64,000 nucleotides of DNA from Catenulispora acidiphila DSM 44928 (GTDB taxonomy: Bacteria; Actinomycetota; Actinomycetes; Streptomycetales; Catenulisporaceae). A program made the translations under genes and the position numbers. Positions 17,723 to 26,133 of this stretch are shown here, in pieces (position 1 is the first letter of the stretch; every line of letters starts with the position of its first letter). Under the pieces are notes generated by a model. The model was not told where the DNA came from. It did not search any database and was given only the letters and a program-made list of their open reading frames with translations. The DNA lies in contig NC_013131.1 in the NCBI RefSeq assembly GCF_000024025.1, forward strand, positions 4,154,001-4,218,000. Reading direction: 5' to 3'.

Positions 17723-17760
17723 TTGCGATCCCCGATCCATCTCTGGACCGGGGATCGCAA
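17723..17760. terminator. Bidirectional terminator between OtsB-GH15 and GH35 genes
   Basis: A perfect 12-bp stem, TTGCGATCCCCG pairing with CGGGGATCGCAA, around a 14-nt loop, placed 18 bp after the GH35 stop (minus strand) in a convergent gap. A T-run precedes it on the plus strand. Confidence 0.8.
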
Positions 17761-17778
17761 CTCGGACCCTCCCTGCCC

Positions 17779-20700
17779 TCAGGAGCAAGTGATCTGCGCG
17801 CCTCCCCAGTCCCCGTGGTCGTGCGCGTTGCCGTCGCCGCCGTCGCCGACCACCAGGTCGAGCATCTGGGCGCCGGTGAGGTCGGCTGACAGCTGCGTGG
17901 CTGCCTGGTGGCCGCCGATGACGGGGGTGGTGGTCAGTGTTCTGCCGTCGGCGAGGACGCTGAAGGTGACGGTGCCGGCGCCGTTGGTCTCGTCGTCCAC
18001 GCCCACCGAGGCGGTGAAGGTGGTGCAGTGGCCGCCGAGGTAGATCCGTACGTCGCTGGTCGCGTTCGTGCCGAGGCCCTTGGCGGAGGTCGCACCGTTG
18101 ATGGTGATGGTGTGTCCGTCGCCGGCGGCCTGCTCGCCGTTGCTCATGTCGCGTTCGACCGGTCCCCAGCCGTTGGTCGCGGCGGTGAATGCCAGGTCGC
18201 TGATGTTGTCCTGACCCGCTGCGGGCGGCACGTAGTAGCCGACGACGCGCTCGTCCTTCGCCGTGCCGGGTTTGTCGTGCTGTGTGTAGCCGATCGTCGC
18301 GGTGAGCGCGGCGGCTGAAGGTTGGGCGCCGGCTGATGGCTGCACGCTCCAGGTGAACGTCGCCGACTGTCCGTCCTTCACAGAGCTGATAGTTGCCGGG
18401 CTCGGGGCGCTGGCGGTCCAGCCGGGCGGAAGGCTCAGCGAGGGCGTGAGTCCGCTCGCGCGTCCCCGACCGGCCGGGACCGACACGGTCGCGGTGGCGG
18501 TGAAGGCGGTCCCGGCTTGCGCGGTGTCAGGGACCTGAAGGTTCACGTTCACGCCCGGCGCCGCGGGCATCGCGTACGTGGCCTTGTTGTACCGGGGACT
18601 GTCGACCGTATCCACCTTGAGCGAGGACGCGTAGCTGCCGTAGTCGGTGAGCGAGACCGTGCCGAGGCCGCCGGTGCTGCCGTCCAGGTTCCACACCGCG
18701 ATCGCGATCGTGTTGCTCCCGTCGGTCTTCAGGATCCCGTTGGGGATCGGGAAGCTGTGCTGCGGGCCGAGGTAGTTGACGTAGTTGCCGACCATCCAGC
18801 CGTTGACGTACAGCTCCGCGCGATACTTCTTCGACGGATCGTCGGTGATGGTGAGACCGAGCGAGGTGTCCTGACCCTTCGGCAGGTTCAGGTTCGCGGT
18901 CGTGCGGTACCAGGCGACGCCCGGGGTCGTGTCGTGGGCCGGAAGGCTCACCGGCTTCCACGCCGAGTCGTCGAAGCCGGGCAGCGGCCAGCCGGCGCGC
19001 TCGCCGTACAGACCGCCGGTCGACAGCGGACCGCGCACCGGGTCGATCTCCTGCTCGCCGCCGCGGACGCCCTGCAACCGCCAGGTCACCGACGTCAGCG
19101 GAGCTCCGACGAGCGAGGCACTGGTGAGCCCACGCGCAGAGGTGCTGTTGTTGGTGGAGTTGTAGTCCTCTTCGTGACCCATGTTCACGGTGAGCACCGA
19201 GACGATGTTGTCCCCGCTCTGCTTCAGCGATCCGGCCGGGAAGGTGAAGTCGCCGCTGCCGTTGGTGGAGCTGCCCAGGAATGTCCCGTTCAGCCAGACC
19301 GAGAAGGCCTGCGCGCCTCCGCCCGAATCAGAGACCAGGTGGATGCCGGTGGCCGTGGGGGAGGAGCGGAACCTGCCGCGGTACCAGGTGCTGCCGGTGT
19401 GGAAGCCGTAGTCGTCGGCGTAGAGAACCGGTAGCGAACCGACACCGGTGACGCTGTTGGTGCTCGTCTTGTCCGCGACCGTCCAGGTCGAGTCGTCGAA
19501 GCCTGACTGTGCCTCCGGCGACTCAGCCTGGTACTTCCAGTCGGTGAGCGCGGGCAGAGTGATCGCCGCCGCGGTGGATACCGTGCCGACGAGGCTTCCG
19601 GTGGCGGAGCCCTTGGCGTGCACCGCATGGCCGTTCCAGGTCACCGACGTGGCGGAGGTGAAGACCTCGATACCGGGGTCGGTGCCGTTGTCGCCGGTCA
19701 GATTCAGGACCCTGCCACCGTCAGCACTCGCGGCGGTCCGCAACAGATGGGTACCGCGCACGAGAACCGGACCCGTGGCAGTGTTCTGCGTCCAGAACGT
19801 CTCGGCGGTCGGCTTGTCGGCGAGCAGGAGCAGCAGCGGACGCGAGCCGCTGCCGGTGATGGTCACCCGGGTCAGGCCGGAGTGCTGGTAGTTCAGCCGC
19901 AGGTCGCCGCTGGCGGCGTCCCAGGTCACCTTGACGGCGCCGTCGGTGCTCTGGACGGTCGGCCGGCTCGCGTACCGCAGGACCGTTTCGCCGTCGGTGC
20001 CCTTGTCGCCGTAGAACACTGCGACGTCACGGCTACCGATCGTCTGCGAGGTCATCAGCTGCGAGGTCGAGTACTGCAACCGCGAGTCGCCGATCTTGGT
20101 GTCCGCGACCAGCAGGTCCGATTCGCGCCCGTTGAGGGTGATCGCGGTGCCCGGTTCCTGGGGGACGCTCGGATACGTCGGGCCGGCTCCGCTTCCGGCG
20201 GGCGGCAGGTCGACGGCGTCCACGGACACGAAGTTGTCGGTCGAGCCGGAGGCGTGGGTGCCGTCCACGACGATCTTGAGGGTGTGCGGTCCGGCGGTCA
20301 GGCCGCTCGCCTGGTAGAGCACCGCCTGGCTCTGGCTGCCGGAGCAGTCGACGGTGGTCTGCTTGACGCCGTCGAGGTAGACGTCGGCATAGCCGTGGTT
20401 GTTGGTCTTCGAGCCGATCCACCGGATCGCGGTGCCGGTGAACGGAACCGTCAGTGAGTCGTTGGCGGTGTTGGAGAACGACTCAGTGTTCTTGAAGTCG
20501 CTGCCGGTGTAGCTCTGGTTGGCGACGTGCGACCAGGCGCCGGTGTACTGCAGGACCGGATCGACGTCGTCGTAGGTGTAGTTCCCGGCCGGAAGCGCGT
20601 TGAAATCAACGGCGATGTGGGTGTTGTCCACCGCGGTCGAGGTCGAGTCCGAGTGCCGCAGTACATGGAACTGCGCGCCGGTGTCGGGGTTGCGCCGCGC

Positions 20701-21957
20701 GGTGTCGACGATCGCGGCGTCGTCCGGCGCGGTGGTCTGGATCGGGTCGGTCTTGGTCAGGTCCGGCATCGAGGCCAGCGCGTCGCCGATCAGTTTGTCC
20801 TCGGAGTACTTCGGATCGAGCTGCCGGGTCTCCCGGATCGCCGCGCCGTAGTCGTAGGAGGTGTAGTTCTCGGGCTCGCCGAGCCAGCCCCAGTTGGTGC
20901 CGCCGTAGGTCATGTAGAAGCTCTGCGCGGTCGCGCCGACGGCGATGTTGTTTTTGTAGAAGACATCAGCGAACTGATCGTTGATCAGCTGGGCGCACTT
21001 GTCGTAGCCCGGGCCGCCCCAGGGGTCGAAGGCGCCGCCCTGGAACTCCGGGGTGTACAGCGGCTTGCCGGCCGGGTGGTCGTAGCTGATGTCGGGAACA
21101 CCGTTCCACGCGCTCGGATTCGAGCAGTTGAAGCCCTGCGGGTAGGAGTCGGGACCGTCGACGTCCAGCGCACCGGTCCCGCTGCCGAACGTCCCGTTGT
21201 TGTTGCCGGTCAGCGGCACGGTGATGCCGTCGGCGCGAGCCTTGTCCTCAAGGTGCTGCATGTAGGCGCGGCCGGTCGCCGAACCGTTGTAGTACTCGTT
21301 CTCGACCTGATATGCGATCACGCTACCGGTGCCATTGGTGAGCTGATGCCGCGCGAGGATCGCGTCGATCTGGGTGAGCCACTGATCGGCGTAGGACAGG
21401 AAAGCCGGGTCGTCGGTCCGGTTCTTCACGTCCTTCGTACCGAGCCAAGCCGGCAGCCCGCCACCGTCCACCTCGGCGTTGATGTACGGCGCGGGCCGCG
21501 CGATCACATACAGGCCCGCCTGCTGCGCCATGTCCAGCAACTCATCGACATCCCGCACGCCGGTGAAGTCGTACACCCCGGGCGCCGGCGAGTGGTAGCC
21601 CCAGTCGAAGTACAGCGACGTGGCATTGAACCCAGCCGCCTTCATCTTCTGGAAGATGTCCAGCCACAAACTCGGACTCGGCAGCCGGAAGTAGTGGAAC
21701 TCACCAGACCACAGGTAGGTGCGACTGCCGTCAACGAGGAACGAGTACCCGTCATACGTGACCGTATGAGCAGTCCCCACAGAAGCCGGCGCCGTTGCGG
21801 CCGCGACATCCCTGCTCTGCGCGACATCTCTGCCCTGCACCGGGCTCGCGTGCGCCCCAGCGACGGACCCGAATATCAGAGCCATGACAGCGGTCGCCGC
21901 CGCCACCACCCGGCCGCCGTGCCGAAGCCGCGTCACACTGTGCACCCGAAGTCTCAT
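17779..21957 (-). CDS. Secreted multidomain GH35 beta-galactosidase with NEW3 and NPCBM-like modules
   Basis: A 1392-aa exported enzyme with an N-terminal signal peptide (to about residue 38, AGAHAS). The GH35 TIM barrel begins near residue 64 (LWSGEFHYFRLP). Acid/base Glu221 lies in QVENEYYNG, nucleophile Glu304 in YTPEFQGGAF, and NWGWLGEP follows. Further beta-galactosidase jelly-roll and beta-sandwich domains come next, then a NEW3-type Ig domain (PAGRGRASGLTPSLSLPPGW) and a C-terminal NPCBM-like galactose-binding module (GPVERDMSNG ... DVRIYLGGHC ... FTASVGVDDE). Predicted to release terminal beta-galactose from plant galactans or arabinogalactan outside the cell. It is monocistronic, with 217 bp to the next minus-strand gene. 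Confidence 0.93.
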   Translation of the reverse strand: MRLRVHSVTRLRHGGRVVAAATAVMALIFGSVAGAHASPVQGRDVAQSRDVAAATAPASVGTAHTVTYDGYSFLVDGSRTYLWSGEFHYFRLPSPSLWLDIFQKMKAAGFNATSLYFDWGYHSPAPGVYDFTGVRDVDELLDMAQQAGLYVIARPAPYINAEVDGGGLPAWLGTKDVKNRTDDPAFLSYADQWLTQIDAILARHQLTNGTGSVIAYQVENEYYNGSATGRAYMQHLEDKARADGITVPLTGNNNGTFGSGTGALDVDGPDSYPQGFNCSNPSAWNGVPDISYDHPAGKPLYTPEFQGGAFDPWGGPGYDKCAQLINDQFADVFYKNNIAVGATAQSFYMTYGGTNWGWLGEPENYTSYDYGAAIRETRQLDPKYSEDKLIGDALASMPDLTKTDPIQTTAPDDAAIVDTARRNPDTGAQFHVLRHSDSTSTAVDNTHIAVDFNALPAGNYTYDDVDPVLQYTGAWSHVANQSYTGSDFKNTESFSNTANDSLTVPFTGTAIRWIGSKTNNHGYADVYLDGVKQTTVDCSGSQSQAVLYQASGLTAGPHTLKIVVDGTHASGSTDNFVSVDAVDLPPAGSGAGPTYPSVPQEPGTAITLNGRESDLLVADTKIGDSRLQYSTSQLMTSQTIGSRDVAVFYGDKGTDGETVLRYASRPTVQSTDGAVKVTWDAASGDLRLNYQHSGLTRVTITGSGSRPLLLLLADKPTAETFWTQNTATGPVLVRGTHLLRTAASADGGRVLNLTGDNGTDPGIEVFTSATSVTWNGHAVHAKGSATGSLVGTVSTAAAITLPALTDWKYQAESPEAQSGFDDSTWTVADKTSTNSVTGVGSLPVLYADDYGFHTGSTWYRGRFRSSPTATGIHLVSDSGGGAQAFSVWLNGTFLGSSTNGSGDFTFPAGSLKQSGDNIVSVLTVNMGHEEDYNSTNNSTSARGLTSASLVGAPLTSVTWRLQGVRGGEQEIDPVRGPLSTGGLYGERAGWPLPGFDDSAWKPVSLPAHDTTPGVAWYRTTANLNLPKGQDTSLGLTITDDPSKKYRAELYVNGWMVGNYVNYLGPQHSFPIPNGILKTDGSNTIAIAVWNLDGSTGGLGTVSLTDYGSYASSLKVDTVDSPRYNKATYAMPAAPGVNVNLQVPDTAQAGTAFTATATVSVPAGRGRASGLTPSLSLPPGWTASAPSPATISSVKDGQSATFTWSVQPSAGAQPSAAALTATIGYTQHDKPGTAKDERVVGYYVPPAAGQDNISDLAFTAATNGWGPVERDMSNGEQAAGDGHTITINGATSAKGLGTNATSDVRIYLGGHCTTFTASVGVDDETNGAGTVTFSVLADGRTLTTTPVIGGHQAATQLSADLTGAQMLDLVVGDGGDGNAHDHGDWGGAQITCS

Positions 21958-22174
21958 GCGTCATACCCGCCCAAGAAGCTTGGTTCTGAAGAAAGTTGAT
22001 GAGTTATGTGATCGCACGTTCCCTTGTGTTGGGTATGTATAGTGCGCCACGAACCCGGTGTCCAGAGCCCGAGGCAGGCGTTTCAGCACGCTGAACTGGA
22101 TAATTCGGGCACATGCCAACTGATCGCGCAGGCTCTTGACGCATCTGTCGAGCCCTGTCAGCGCGGGTGGGAAC

Positions 22175-22516
22175 CTAGGCGTCCCTGAGGGCCATGCCGG
22201 TGAGGTGTTCAGCAGTCTCGCGAAGCGACTGCTCCAGCAGGTGCAAACCTTCGGCCAGGCGCCACTCGCGGCCACGCTCCTGGCACATACGCCAGACCTC
22301 GCAGTACCGGTCCTCAAGCTCCAGTGCGCGCTCGATGGCGTCGATGTCGATCGCAGGCCTCTTCGGAGAAGCGCCGCCTGCCTTTTGGTGCAGGGCCTGC
22401 GTATTCACTCGCTCGTGGGCGATGAGGATCTCCCCGACCCGCTGCAGGTGGATCCCGCCGACGGTGTCGCTGCTGATGATCTCGGCGAGGACGCGGTTCC
22501 GTTCGTCGCCGCTCAA
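22175..22516 (-). CDS. Small hypothetical helical protein
   Basis: A 113-aa protein with no family that I recognise. The start is inferred at TTG 22516, preceded by GGAGGAG with about 5-nt spacing on the minus strand; a longer frame up to 22681 exists but reads as non-coding. Composition is charged and helical (RVLAEIISSDTVGGIHLQRV, IDIDAIERALELEDRYCEVW), with a C-terminal amphipathic helix containing HLLEQSLRETAEHLTGM. No signal peptide or membrane segment. It lies alone between GH35 and GH30 genes, 217 bp upstream of the GH35 gene on the same strand, so it is probably a separate unit. The function is unknown. Confidence 0.5.
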   Translation of the reverse strand: MSGDERNRVLAEIISSDTVGGIHLQRVGEILIAHERVNTQALHQKAGGASPKRPAIDIDAIERALELEDRYCEVWRMCQERGREWRLAEGLHLLEQSLRETAEHLTGMALRDA

Positions 22517-22728
22517 TCGCTCTCCTCCATCATCCACGCCGCCCTGGCTGATGATGCTAGCGCCACGGCAGAAGCAGCGACCCTCGGCCTGCTCCGCGCA
22601 GCGCGCGCCGGTGAGTCCGCGGTCACCGATCCGGGCCTGGCGACATTGTCGGGCCCACTGACTCACAAACCAACCGACCAACCATCCCGGCGCGTGCTGT
22701 GCTCAGCGAAAACCTTCAGAACTCAGCT

Positions 22729-22749
22729 GTCTGATCCTTCTGATCAGAC
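22729..22749 (-). terminator. Hairpin terminator of the GH30 (discoidin) gene
   Basis: A perfect 8-bp stem, GTCTGATC-N5-GATCAGAC, begins 2 bp beyond the GH30 stop codon on the minus strand and is followed by a moderately T-containing stretch. The rest of the 235-bp gap 22517-22751 shows nothing coding. Confidence 0.65.
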
Positions 22750-22751
22750 CC

Positions 22752-24752
22752 CTATTTGTCGCCCGACCACCCTCCGCCGGTGTACGCGCGCACATCGGCG
22801 ACGCTCCACCAGCTTCCGTTAGCCGCAGTAAGCGTTAGACGGACGTACCGGATCGGCGCGCCGGTCAGATCCACCGTCGTGAACTGGCCGCTGCCAACCC
22901 CCGACACGGTAGCCGTCGTCCATGAGACGCCGTCCCTGCTGGTGCTCACGCTGTAGCCGCGCGGGTAGTCGCCGGTGGAGGCGCCGGTGTCGAATACGAC
23001 GCGGCGTGCGGTGACGGCCTTGCCGAAGTTGACCTGCAGGTACTGGCCTGCTGCCTGGGCTGTGCCTGAGGAGTAGCGGGTGCTGGCGTCGGCGTCTGTG
23101 GCGTTGGCCGCTACGTCGGCGGAGCAGCAGGGGTCGGTCGGGCCTGGGGGGTTCGCGGAGGCGTGCCAGCCGGTGGGGTCGAGTTGGCGCAGGGTGGTGC
23201 TGCCGGGGAGGTGTGCGTTCCAGGTGAAGGTGGCCAGGGCGCCGCCGGGCAGGGTGTAGGTGAAGTTCTGGTCGCCCTCCTGGACTGCGAAGGTCTGGGG
23301 GTTGTCGTTCTCGTTGTGGGCGACGAGTGCGGTGCTGCCGTCCGGGTTCTGGAATGCGACGTCCATGATCTGGCCGTTCCAGCCGGTCGTGCCGAAGGAT
23401 GTGCTGGCGATGCGCAGCGCTCCCGGCTTCACGAAGCGTGCCAGGTGTCCGAGGGTGTAGTACTCCGCATTGTCCGTGACGGTGCCGTCCGGGTTGACGG
23501 TGACGACGCCGGTGCAGGTGCCGCAGCCTCCGACGTGCGGGCCGCCGCTGGGGTCCAGTGCCAGGTTCCAGTTGACTACTGTCTCGGCCCAGTTGCGGGT
23601 GGCGCCGATCGTCAGGTTCCTGGCGTGCCATTTCAGTGTGTCGGAGAAGGTGTTCGCGGGGTCGCTCGACTGGTTGCCGGAGCACTCGGTGAAGTAGATC
23701 GCCTTGTCCGGGAACTGGTTGTGGAACGCGGTCATCGCGCTGGGATCGCCGCTGTAGCAGTGGAACGCGACGCCGGAGACCCACCTGGCGGCCGGGGAGT
23801 TCAGCACGTTCTGCGGGTAGGCGTCGATGTCCGCGGTCTCGTCCGGCGGGGTGGCGGCGACGTCGTTCGGGTGCTCGGTCCAGTTGTGGTCGTAGGCGAG
23901 GATCTGCGTGTGCAGGTGCGCCTGGCGCAGCATCGGGCCGAGGTCCTCGATGACCTTCTCCTCCTGCCAGGAGGGCATGTCAGTGCCCGGATAGCCCGAC
24001 GGAGTCCGGTTCTGCGGCTCGTTCTGCACCGTGATGGTGTCGACCGGGACGCCGGCGGCCTGGTAGGCCTCGACGAACTTCAGCAGGTACAGCGCGTAGG
24101 CCTGATAGACGCGCGGATCGTCGATGAGCCGGCCGCCGGTCAGCGAGCCGCCGGTCTTCATCCACGCCGGCGGGCTCCACGGCGTGGCGACGATCTGCAG
24201 GCGGGGGTTGATCGCCTTGGCCTGCCGCAGCAGCGGGATGATCTGCGCCTTGTCGTGCGCGATGGAGAAGTCGCGCTGCGCGTAGTCCGTCTGTCCGGCG
24301 GGCACGTCGTCGTAGGTGTAGGCGGCGCTCGCGACGAAGTCCGAGCCGCCGATCGGCTGGCGCAGGTAGTCCAGGCCGTCGCCGGTCACCGGGTCGAACA
24401 GCGAGCGCATGGTGGCGGTGCGCGTCGCGGGGGAGAGGTTCGAGAGCACCGCCGCGGAGGAATCGGTGATCGCCGCGCCGAAGCCCTGCATCCGCTGGTA
24501 GGTCAGAGTCGGATCGACCACGACGGTCGGGACGGTGGCCGGCACGGTCCCGAAGGCGACCGTGCCGGCGTCGGCGAGCCGGTTCGCGCCGTCGGGGGTG
24601 GTGAGCCAGACGTGCGCGGCGACAGGCTTCGGCCCGCGCCCGGTGTCGTGCCCGGCGCCCTGGCCGGTGGCGGCGGACGCGACCGGGACGATAGCGCCGG
24701 CCGCGACGAGGAGTCCGCCGATCAGAGTCAGTGCTGAGAGTCTTCGAGGCAT
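22752..24752 (-). CDS. Secreted GH30 glycosidase with C-terminal discoidin (F5/8C) domain
   Basis: A 666/667-aa exported enzyme. The signal peptide (MPRRLSALTLIGGLLVAAGA, cleaved near PVASA) supports the ATG at 24752, with GAGAGG upstream, rather than a longer frame that begins beyond the divergent LacI start. The GH30 barrel shows MQGFGAAITDSSA, LRQPIGGSDF, TPWSPPAWMK, acid/base Glu245 in TVQNEP and nucleophile Glu356 in YFTECSG. This is the glucosylceramidase/endo-beta-1,6-glucanase type rather than the xylanase type. Residues from about 530 form an F5/8 type C carbohydrate-binding domain. Divergent from a LacI gene; operator-like GTAAC/GAAAC motifs lie between. Exact substrate (beta-1,6-glucan versus other beta-glucoside) cannot be set from sequence alone. 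Confidence 0.92.
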   Translation of the reverse strand: MPRRLSALTLIGGLLVAAGAIVPVASAATGQGAGHDTGRGPKPVAAHVWLTTPDGANRLADAGTVAFGTVPATVPTVVVDPTLTYQRMQGFGAAITDSSAAVLSNLSPATRTATMRSLFDPVTGDGLDYLRQPIGGSDFVASAAYTYDDVPAGQTDYAQRDFSIAHDKAQIIPLLRQAKAINPRLQIVATPWSPPAWMKTGGSLTGGRLIDDPRVYQAYALYLLKFVEAYQAAGVPVDTITVQNEPQNRTPSGYPGTDMPSWQEEKVIEDLGPMLRQAHLHTQILAYDHNWTEHPNDVAATPPDETADIDAYPQNVLNSPAARWVSGVAFHCYSGDPSAMTAFHNQFPDKAIYFTECSGNQSSDPANTFSDTLKWHARNLTIGATRNWAETVVNWNLALDPSGGPHVGGCGTCTGVVTVNPDGTVTDNAEYYTLGHLARFVKPGALRIASTSFGTTGWNGQIMDVAFQNPDGSTALVAHNENDNPQTFAVQEGDQNFTYTLPGGALATFTWNAHLPGSTTLRQLDPTGWHASANPPGPTDPCCSADVAANATDADASTRYSSGTAQAAGQYLQVNFGKAVTARRVVFDTGASTGDYPRGYSVSTSRDGVSWTTATVSGVGSGQFTTVDLTGAPIRYVRLTLTAANGSWWSVADVRAYTGGGWSGDK

Positions 24753-24773
24753 GGGGTGTGTCCTCTCGCCGGA

Positions 24774-24800
24774 TGTAACAAAATGTAACGACTGTGAAAC
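24774..24800. promoter_or_regulatory. Operator-like repeats upstream of GH30 gene (TGTAAC ... TGAAAC)
   Basis: Contains TGTAACA, ATGTAACG and TGTGAAAC half-sites in 27 bp, just upstream of the GH30 (minus) start. The reverse complement reads GTTTCA ... GTTACAT ... GTTACAT, matching motifs before the LacI gene (24880-24895) and the second GH30 gene. Confidence 0.65.
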
Positions 24801-24879
24801 AACGCTCCGAGCGAACCAACCCGCTGCCACCCTGTCAAGGGATGCCGCGGCGCTGCGGGAAATGGGTATGCTGCGCGAG

Positions 24880-24895
24880 TGAAACGGGATGTAAC
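24880..24895. promoter_or_regulatory. Operator-like site at the LacI start (TGAAACGGGATGTAAC)
   Basis: TGAAAC and GTAAC half-sites end 2 bp before the LacI ATG at 24898 and occupy the place of a Shine-Dalgarno. This implies autoregulation and possibly a leaderless or very short leader transcript. Confidence 0.6.
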
Positions 24896-24897
24896 GC

Positions 24898-25923
24898 ATG
24901 GCTGAGGCGGTGCCGGTCCGGCGGGCGACCGTCCGGGACATCGCCGCGGCCACGGGGGTGTCGATCGCGACCGTGTCCCGGGTGCTCAACGATCACGCGA
25001 ACGTCGCCCCGGCGACCCGGGAACTGGTGCAGCGCACGGTCGAACGGTTCGGCGCGCGGACGCCCAGCGCACCCGACCCCGAGGCGCCGGGCGCGATCTA
25101 CCTGCGCTGTCCCTACACGCTGACCGACTACTTCGGCCTGATCGTCTCCTCGATCGCCGAGAGCCTGGAGTCCTTTCACCGCACGCTGATCCTCGACGCC
25201 GGCGAGAACTCGCAGGCGGCCACCGTGCTGCCGACGCTCGCCGGCCGCAGCGGGGTCGCCGGCGCCATTATGATCCTGCCGCCCGAGCCCGACGAGCAGC
25301 TGGTAGCCCTGCGGGCCCAGGGCTTCCCCTTCGTCGTCGTCGACCCGCGCGGCGAGGTGCCCCGCGACGTCGCCGCGGTCTCGGCCGCGCACCTGACCGG
25401 TGCCCGCAGCGCCACCCACCACCTGCTCGCCGCCGGACACCGGCGGATCGGCGTGATCGCGGGTCCCGAGGAGTGGCTGGCCGCCCGCGACCGGCTGGCC
25501 GGGCACACCTCGGCGCTCGCCGACGCCGGCATCCTGCCGGACCGGACGCTGATCCGCGCCGTCGAGCCGACCGTCGGCCTCGGGCACTGGGCCGCCGGAG
25601 AGCTGCTCGACCTGCCCGACCCGCCGACGGCAGTGGTCTGCTTCAACGACAAGACCGCGATCGGGGCGATGGCGGCCGCCGCCGATCGCCGGCTGCGGGT
25701 CCCGCGGGACCTGTCGGTCACCGGATTCGACGACATCGACCTGGCCCAGGCCGCCAGCCCGATGCTCACGACCGTCCGCCAGCCGCTGGCGGAGATGGGG
25801 CGGATGGCCGTCAGCCTGCTGATCCGGCTGATCGACCGGCAGCCGGTGGACGCTTTGCACGTGGAGCTGGCCACGGAGCTGGTGGTGCGGGGATCCACGG
25901 GCGCGGTGCGCTCGGGGCGGTAG
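24898..25923 (+). CDS. LacI-family regulator of the GH30 pair
   Basis: A 341-aa repressor. The HTH and hinge are RATVRDIAAATGVSIATVSRVLNDH. The effector domain carries VVVDPRGE, SATHHLLAAGHRRIGVIAGP, VTGFDDIDLAQAASPMLTTV and VVRGSTGAV. It sits between two secreted GH30 genes, one divergent (24752) and one downstream on the same strand (26134). Their promoters share the GTTACAT/GTTTCA motif also found at its own start. A three-gene regulon induced by a beta-glucan oligosaccharide is the simplest reading (inference). Confidence 0.93.
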   Translation: MAEAVPVRRATVRDIAAATGVSIATVSRVLNDHANVAPATRELVQRTVERFGARTPSAPDPEAPGAIYLRCPYTLTDYFGLIVSSIAESLESFHRTLILDAGENSQAATVLPTLAGRSGVAGAIMILPPEPDEQLVALRAQGFPFVVVDPRGEVPRDVAAVSAAHLTGARSATHHLLAAGHRRIGVIAGPEEWLAARDRLAGHTSALADAGILPDRTLIRAVEPTVGLGHWAAGELLDLPDPPTAVVCFNDKTAIGAMAAAADRRLRVPRDLSVTGFDDIDLAQAASPMLTTVRQPLAEMGRMAVSLLIRLIDRQPVDALHVELATELVVRGSTGAVRSGR

Positions 25924-25974
25924 GCGCAGGTCGGCCCGCCGAACAGCCCGGCGCCCGCCGCGCGGCGACGCGCA

Positions 25975-26104
25975 TGTAACACCTCTGTTTCATCATTCAC
26001 CGGGCGCACTCTTGTTGCGGAACCGGCTCCGGGCATTGACGCGGCGTCAGGTCCCTGCTTTCCTCCTTGGCAACGGCTGTTACATAGCTGTTTCATTTGT
26101 TACA
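25975..26104 (+). promoter_or_regulatory. Two operator-like elements upstream of second GH30 gene
   Basis: Element 1 at 25975-25993 reads TGTAAC-N6-TGTTTCAT. Element 2 at 26078-26104 reads TGTTACAT-N3-CTGTTTCAT followed by TTGTTACAG. A weak promoter-like TTGACG-N17-TTTCCT at 26036-26064 lies between them. Placement on both sides of the probable promoter suggests looping or road-block repression by the adjacent LacI. Confidence 0.65.
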
Positions 26105-26133
26105 GCACGGGGGTGAAGGAGGAACAGACGGAG

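Noticed and set aside
17168-17788. Ser/Gly/His-rich proteins encoded over the intergenic repeat
   Set aside because: Frames arise from hexanucleotide repeats and exist in several phases; they overlap the OtsB-GH15 3' end and the terminator.
22136-22822. 228-aa plus-strand frame over the small minus-strand gene
   Set aside because: No ribosome-binding site and no recognisable domain; the minus-strand frame has a proper start region and a protein-like composition.
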